Shown here piece after piece: positions 7,601 to 10,000 of a DNA stretch of 10,000 nt; positions within the stretch are counted from its first letter, which is position 1; each line of letters starts with the position of its first letter. The DNA comes from Thiobacillus sp. Lineage in GTDB: Bacteria; Pseudomonadota; Gammaproteobacteria; Burkholderiales; Thiobacillaceae. The stretch spans positions 1 through 10,000 of the forward strand of contig JAIWOS010000019.1 of the NCBI GenBank assembly GCA_020217265.1. The letters run 5' to 3'. Both the position numbers and the translations under genes were made by a program. The notes below the pieces were generated by a model. That model did not search any database and was not told the DNA's origin. It was given only the letters and a program-made list of their open reading frames with translations.

Positions 7601-10000
7601 TCAGCGCCCTCCCTTTCCGGATGCCCGTGCAGGCAGCAAGAGCTCTTCCTCGATCAACAGGGTGCCGCAGCACGATCGTCCTTTCCAGTGATGTTCCACG
7701 TCTGCGCGCACACTGCGCAGACGTTCGCGCGCCAGCGCTTCGCCCTCGTTGCCCGCCTTGTAGCCCAGCCGAAGCACGGTGGGGCGCGCCTTGAGTTTGT
7801 CGGGGAGCGCAGCGAGCTGTTTCGCCCAGTCTGGCTTCAGCACGGCCTTGCCTTTCTCGAAAGCGGCATCGCTCATGTCCACACGCACGACCTTGTGGAT
7901 GGTGGCACCAAAGTTCAGTTTGACGAGCTTGCCGCGAGTGAGGCGCACGTCGCGCGGGTTTTCGGTGGTGAGGCGATAGCCTGTGGGCAGCGTGCGCTCA
8001 TCGAGTTTCATCACGAAGTTGCTGCCCCGGTCGGCATCGGGAATTGCTGCACAGGCAACATGGAAGCGTCCTTCCGCGTCGGTGGTCACGAGCCAGCCGC
8101 GCGCGGTGGCGATACGCACGTTGGGGATACCAGGTTCGCCTTCATCCTGATAGCCATTGGCGTTCTTGTCGTCGAACACCTTGCCAATGAGGTCGGCGCA
8201 GTCGAACACCGGGTCGGGCACGATGCGCACCGTGGCCGTGGCCACGTTGGAGACGGCATTAGGATTTGGCGGCGGAACGAGGTTATTGAACGCCTGCGCG
8301 GTGTTCACGTACCCACCCTGCTGCACGCCCGTGCCGACCACCAGCAGCAGCTTGATCGCGCGCGTGCCATTGGGCGCAAAGCCGAGGTTAGGCCAGGTGA
8401 GCACGCGACCATCGATCAGCGGCTCGACCGCCACGCCGTCGACAGTGGCGCTGCCCGATTTGTACTTGAAGCCCGGCGGCACGGTATCGCGGATGTCGAT
8501 GTTGGCCAACGGAGCCGCCAGCGTGTTGCGCGCAGTGATCGTGTAGGGCACGAGCTGGCCGACGCTGACATTGACGAGCGGCGTGGTCTTGGTGAGCGCA
8601 ATCGCGCCACCCAGAACGGGATCGAGCGGGATGTGATTGTTGACCACGTTGCTAGAACTCGTGCCCGGCACGCCGGTGAGCGTGAGTGCGAAGCTGGTGT
8701 AGTACACCGTGGGCTGCGCCCCCGTGGGCGGCACGGCCTGAGCCTGGATCGGGTCGGTGCCGCCGGTCGTGGGAGAGTACGACCCGGCAGTCGGCGGGAT
8801 GATCGCCGAGAACGGTGGCAGGTATCCGCCGGGCTGGACCACTTCGAGGGTGTAGGTGGCGCTGCCGGGGCAGCCCACAGGCGCAGGATTCAGCAGCAGG
8901 AACTGATACGCGCCTGACGGACCGGTGGTCTGGGTATTGATCCCGCCGACGAGGCAGCTGCCGGGCACCGGCACGCCGCCCGAAAGCAGGGTAACCGTCG
9001 CGCCCGAAATCGGCGTGCGGGTGATCGCGTCGTACACCAAGCCCGAGGGGTCGAGCGGGAGGTTCTGCTGCACGGTTGTGGTACCGGCTGCCAGTTGCAA
9101 GCCTGTGATGATGCCATTGCTGATCGTGCCGTTGCGTGCGGGCGCGGGATCGGCAGACTGCGGCAACCCCCAGATCGCGCCATTGACCGGATCGCGAAAA
9201 CGCACGGAATATTCGGTGGCAGCATTGCCCGATGTTGAGGGGAACAGCCCGGAAACGGTGTAATTGCCCGCAGCGTCGGTAACGGCGTTGCCGACGACAG
9301 TACCGGCGCTGTTCAGGACTTCGACGATAAAGCCTTGCACGAACGCGGGATTGGGCGTGCCATCGTCGTTGATTCGGTTGTGATTGGCATCGAGATAGAC
9401 GGTGCCGGATACCGAGGCAAGCCCCGCCGCACCGAAATTCACGGGGGTGGGATCGTTCTCGCCGGATTCATTGCCGTTGCCATCGCTATCGGCGTCAGGA
9501 TTCACGCCGTCATCCGACAGATCGGTAGCGATCACCGTACCGCCGGGCGTCTGTGCCGTGGTGGCCACGGCCTGGTTGAGCTGCGGGCTCGCAGGCAGCG
9601 GATTGCTGCCGAAGTCGATTTCGACCGTGAACGTGATCGTGCATTGCTCCCCCGCCTGCAGGTTCTGGTTACCAGCGATAAGCGCCTGATTGCTTACCCC
9701 GTTGAACCCCGCGTTGGGCGTAAGAACCGTGCCGGTGCACGCGCTCACAGCGGGGGCCACAGTGACCGTGCGCGTCACCGCCGTGGGGAAAGCCGCGGCG
9801 AGATCGTCAGTCACCTGCACATTGGTCGCCGTGGTCGTGGCGCTGAGGTTGCGCACGACGATGCTGTAAGGGATGGCGTAGCGCCGCGTGCCGATCTGCA
9901 CGATGCCGGACACCGACTTCGCCACGCCGATGGATTGCGCGGCAAGGTTGACCACCGTGGGCGAGGTGTCATCGTTCGGCGTGCCGTTGCTGTTGGCGTC
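7601..10000 (-). CDS. Modular DUF11/SdrD-B-like secreted protein with degenerate C-terminal OmpA-like domain (5' end beyond window)
   Basis: The last 799 residues are visible and the frame is open to the window edge, so the true start is unseen (a GTG at 9955 is internal). In window numbering the domains are: DUF11-like about 22-185 (YSIVVRNLSATTTATNVQVTDD); an Asp/Asn-rich acidic run 161-185; SdrD/Cna-B-like 194-315 (SGTVYLDANHNRINDDG); carboxypeptidase-regulatory-like about 318-440; a clear DUF11 463-592 (GQLVPYTITARNTLAAPLANIDIRD); SdrD-B-like 603-700 (IGKVFDDKNANGYQDEGEPG); and an OmpA-like remnant about 708-775. Such repeats build extracellular stalks in adhesins and surface proteins. 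The OmpA-like remnant keeps an Arg (R760) where peptidoglycan binders have one but lacks the matching Asp. No transmembrane or LPXTG-type anchor is seen at the C-terminus, which ends basic (ARASGKGGR). It is co-transcribed with the outer-membrane gene that follows. Adhesin or surface-scaffold function is inferred. Confidence 0.85.
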   Translation of the reverse strand, partial: DANSNGTPNDDTSPTVVNLAAQSIGVAKSVSGIVQIGTRRYAIPYSIVVRNLSATTTATNVQVTDDLAAAFPTAVTRTVTVAPAVSACTGTVLTPNAGFNGVSNQALIAGNQNLQAGEQCTITFTVEIDFGSNPLPASPQLNQAVATTAQTPGGTVIATDLSDDGVNPDADSDGNGNESGENDPTPVNFGAAGLASVSGTVYLDANHNRINDDGTPNPAFVQGFIVEVLNSAGTVVGNAVTDAAGNYTVSGLFPSTSGNAATEYSVRFRDPVNGAIWGLPQSADPAPARNGTISNGIITGLQLAAGTTTVQQNLPLDPSGLVYDAITRTPISGATVTLLSGGVPVPGSCLVGGINTQTTGPSGAYQFLLLNPAPVGCPGSATYTLEVVQPGGYLPPFSAIIPPTAGSYSPTTGGTDPIQAQAVPPTGAQPTVYYTSFALTLTGVPGTSSSNVVNNHIPLDPVLGGAIALTKTTPLVNVSVGQLVPYTITARNTLAAPLANIDIRDTVPPGFKYKSGSATVDGVAVEPLIDGRVLTWPNLGFAPNGTRAIKLLLVVGTGVQQGGYVNTAQAFNNLVPPPNPNAVSNVATATVRIVPDPVFDCADLIGKVFDDKNANGYQDEGEPGIPNVRIATARGWLVTTDAEGRFHVACAAIPDADRGSNFVMKLDERTLPTGYRLTTENPRDVRLTRGKLVKLNFGATIHKVVRVDMSDAAFEKGKAVLKPDWAKQLAALPDKLKARPTVLRLGYKAGNEGEALARERLRSVRADVEHHWKGRSCCGTLLIEEELLLPARASGKGGR
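7607..7613 (-). promoter_or_regulatory. Ribosome binding site of the 1406-aa gene, inside the end of the upstream gene
   Basis: GGGAGGG on the minus strand, with its GGAGG core 8 bases before the ATG at 7599, lies within the last codons of the upstream gene. It favours the 7599 start over the ATG at 7581, which has no clear site. The stop of the upstream gene and this ATG are one base apart (TGA C ATG), so reinitiation or coupled translation is likely. Confidence 0.65.

Noticed and set aside
7598..8917. 439-codon open frame on the plus strand opposite the DUF11 gene
   Set aside because: The sequence has antisense-type composition and no family motif. The minus strand holds DUF11 and SdrD-B-like domains across the same bases.
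9953..9955. GTG at 9955 as the true start of the DUF11 gene
   Set aside because: The frame stays open to the window edge and upstream codons encode the same Asp/Asn/Thr-rich style as the rest of the protein, with no signal peptide after the GTG. The gene starts beyond the window.
7601..10000. Direct DNA repeats or a CRISPR-like array within the repeat-domain gene
   Set aside because: The domains recur at the protein-fold level only; I found no near-identical DNA repeats with regular spacing.

Overview
The window (about 60-65% GC by eye) looks like a chromosomal segment of a Gram-negative betaproteobacterium or close relative, plausibly Rhodocyclales-like. The reasons are a type IV pilus retraction locus in the order known from Pseudomonas and relatives (proC-yggS divergent from pilT-pilU), very high GC with strong third-position bias, and outer-membrane proteins with OmpA-like modules. 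The genus is inference only. I see no tRNA, rRNA, CRISPR array, insertion sequence or phage gene.

Layout. (1) 1-1089, minus strand: the 5' part of proC (proline biosynthesis, running off the left edge) behind a complete yggS (PLP homeostasis). The two overlap by 8 bases, so they form a tight operon. (2) A 41-base divergent gap (1090-1130) separates yggS from pilT. (3) 1131-3312, plus strand: pilT and pilU, the two hexameric ATPases that power retraction of type IV pili, 10 bases apart. (4) 3328-3363: a strong, nearly perfectly symmetric hairpin terminator between convergent genes. (5) 3379-10000, minus strand: two very large genes one base apart. The upstream one (partial, running off the right edge) encodes a modular secreted protein of DUF11, SdrD/Cna-B-like and acidic Asp/Asn-rich segments, ending in a degenerate OmpA-like domain. 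The downstream one (1406 aa) has a signal peptide, a well-preserved OmpA-like peptidoglycan-binding domain near the N-terminus, a small regulatory-like beta domain and about 900 residues of beta-strand-rich, probably outer-membrane barrel sequence.

How they work together. The PilT/PilU pair is standard twitching-motility machinery, and yggS/proC are its usual housekeeping neighbours. The leftward pair is the accessory, poorly characterised part. I infer a surface module in which the 1406-aa protein is an outer-membrane, peptidoglycan-tethered barrel and the DUF11 protein is its secreted or surface-displayed partner. They are translationally coupled, and each carries an OmpA-like module at the end facing the other gene. 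No stretch longer than 300 bases lacks a gene; the intergenic gaps are 41, 10, 66 and 1 bases.
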